Source: Paracrocinitomix sp039939375
Lineage (GTDB): Bacteria > Bacteroidota > Bacteroidia > Flavobacteriales_D > Crocinitomicaceae
DNA length: 64,000 bases
Reading direction: 5' to 3'
Assembly (NCBI GenBank): GCA_039939375.1
Contig: JBDVJO010000001.1
Location: forward strand, 1 to 64,000
Position numbers and translations under genes: made by a program. A model generated the notes under the pieces. It was not told where the DNA came from, searched no databases, and saw only the letters and a list, made by a program, of their open reading frames with translations. The number at the start of each line of letters is the position of its first letter. Positions within the stretch are counted from its first letter, which is position 1. Of this stretch, positions 63,123 to 64,000 are shown one piece after another.

Positions 63123-64000
63123 TTAAATTTTGTTTAATTCTTGTGCAATATATAAAATATCTTCCTTCTGTAATTTTTCATAAAGTGGAATTGCTAGTCC
63201 CGAATTGAATGCTCTCAAAGCATTTGGATGATATACAGACGAATCGATTTTGTATTTATTATAATAATATGTTTGAGCCGGAATACACTGTGCTCCGTAA
63301 TTGGTTCCTACTCCCTTATCTCTTAATTTTTGAATTAGTTCTTGACGATTGAAGTCCTCAGGTAATAAAATGTGAAAAGTCTGCCAGGTGTGGGTTGATT
63401 CTTCAGGAACTGTTGGTAAAACAATCGTGTCAGAATTTATTTCATCAAAATATACTTCAGCGAGCTCGTTTTTATAGTTAAGTGTTTTTGTCAATCTTGA
63501 AAGTTGACTGTTGACAAGGGCAGCTTGAAAGTCTGTGAGTCTGTAATTATAACCTGCCTCAACGAAATCCATTTGACCAGTAGAAAAATCGATTCCATGA
63601 TTCCTTAGAATATTTATTTTCTGTTGAAGCTCCTTATTCTTCGAAATCAAAAGGCCGCCTTCTCCAGATGAAATAGCTTTTCTTGGATGAAGTGAAAATG
63701 ATCCAAAGTCTCCAAATGTACCAGAAAATTGTCCCTTATGTGTTGCTCCTAGAGCACAAGCAGCGTCTTCAATTACATACAACTTGTGTTTCACTGCAAT
63801 AGCCATAATTGAAGTCATGTCAGCTGTCAGTCCAAATTCATGAACAGGCATTATAGCTTTTGTATTAGATGATATCTTATCTTCAATTTTGGATGTATCA
63901 ATATTGAAAGTGTCTAGCTCAACGTCCACAAACACTGGAGTAGCGCCTACAATTTCAATTACGTTGGCTGTTGCTATATATGAAAGTGCCGGAATAATTA
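63123..64000 (-). CDS. DegT/DnrJ/EryC1/StrS aminotransferase (N-terminus beyond window)
   Basis: The reading frame continues past the right edge: codons up to 63999 read IPALSYIATANVIEIVGAT, so no start lies in the window. About 290 residues are visible. They include VFVDVELDTFNID, PVHEFG, IEDAACALGA and the PLP-Lys segment SLHPRKAISSGEGG, then NYRLTDFQAAL. These PLP enzymes transfer an amino group to a keto-sugar nucleotide. With the SDR and acyltransferase downstream, it suggests synthesis of an N-acylated amino-sugar for the surface glycan. Confidence 0.92.
   Translation of the reverse strand, partial: IIPALSYIATANVIEIVGATPVFVDVELDTFNIDTSKIEDKISSNTKAIMPVHEFGLTADMTSIMAIAVKHKLYVIEDAACALGATHKGQFSGTFGDFGSFSLHPRKAISSGEGGLLISKNKELQQKINILRNHGIDFSTGQMDFVEAGYNYRLTDFQAALVNSQLSRLTKTLNYKNELAEVYFDEINSDTIVLPTVPEESTHTWQTFHILLPEDFNRQELIQKLRDKGVGTNYGAQCIPAQTYYYNKYKIDSSVYHPNALRAFNSGLAIPLYEKLQKEDILYIAQELNKI

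Noticed and set aside
1..64000. tRNA, rRNA, CRISPR or insertion-sequence features
   Set aside because: Intergenic gaps were read for cloverleaf-like, repeat-spacer and terminal inverted-repeat patterns and none was convincing; a dedicated search was not possible.

Overview
The window comes from a low-GC member of the Bacteroidota, most likely of the Flavobacteriales. The sequence shows type IX secretion (T9SS) parts and cargo: PorP/SprF, a PorV/PorQ-family barrel, a PorU-type sortase, PorX, and cargo with type A and type B C-terminal sorting domains. It also has the Bacteroidota-type LpxC-FabZ fusion, an XrtF exosortase with a PID-CTERM-like substrate, a DUF5686 outer-membrane protein, and several promoters of the Bacteroidota -7 form TAnnTTTG. 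Genus cannot be fixed from the sequence alone. I found no rRNA, tRNA, CRISPR array or insertion sequence.

Layout. 0-3.4 kb: the tail of a PorP/SprF gene, a membrane-anchored TPR-LuxR regulator and an exported protein of unknown function. 3.5-6.6 kb (minus): a YtcJ-type amidohydrolase lipoprotein and a multi-pass membrane protein. 6.8-17 kb (plus): purL (short form), a large exported coiled-coil protein, tatC, a DUF5686 protein, lptB with an unusual membrane-anchored C-terminal extension, and a GAF-PAS protein. 17.1-18.4 kb: a hairpin-rich repeat element, then purS and pssA (minus). 18.5-31.3 kb (plus): a PorV-like/PorU2-like pair, a small exported protein and a 1911-residue type B T9SS cargo with three tandem units of 504, 504 and 507 nt. 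31.4-34.4 kb: a cysteine-motif membrane protein and a type II restriction-modification unit (DUF6471 protein, C5 methyltransferase, convergent PD-(D/E)XK nuclease). 34.5-38.1 kb: a VanX-like dipeptidase, ctlX, a small outer-membrane protein and two alpha/beta hydrolases.

38.2-43.3 kb (minus): HD phosphohydrolase, lpxD, lpxC-fabZ, lpxA, efp, the early lipid A pathway. Divergent from it is a tightly coupled porX-tsaE-ald run (43.3-46.5 kb). 46.6-52.2 kb (minus): a T9SS type A cargo, a PID-CTERM-like protein, xrtF, an XrtF-associated protein and glyA, with an intrinsic terminator between the PID-CTERM gene and xrtF. 52.4-59.2 kb (plus): a Wzc-like tyrosine kinase, a 153-residue T9SS protein and two paralogous proteins with YadA-type head repeats and C-terminal S74 (endosialidase-chaperone) domains, in overlapping reading frames. 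59.4-64 kb: the start of a surface-polysaccharide locus (polysaccharide-deacetylase-like protein, glycosyltransferase, hexapeptide acyltransferase, SDR epimerase/dehydratase, DegT aminotransferase cut by the window end).

The common theme is the cell envelope: lipid A synthesis and LPS export, Tat and type IX secretion, exosortase sorting, capsule or O-antigen synthesis, and the surface proteins that use these routes. The strongest candidates for something undescribed are the translationally coupled T9SS/S74 fibre-like operon, the XrtF unit with its internal terminator, the membrane-tailed LptB, and the structured repeat beside purS.
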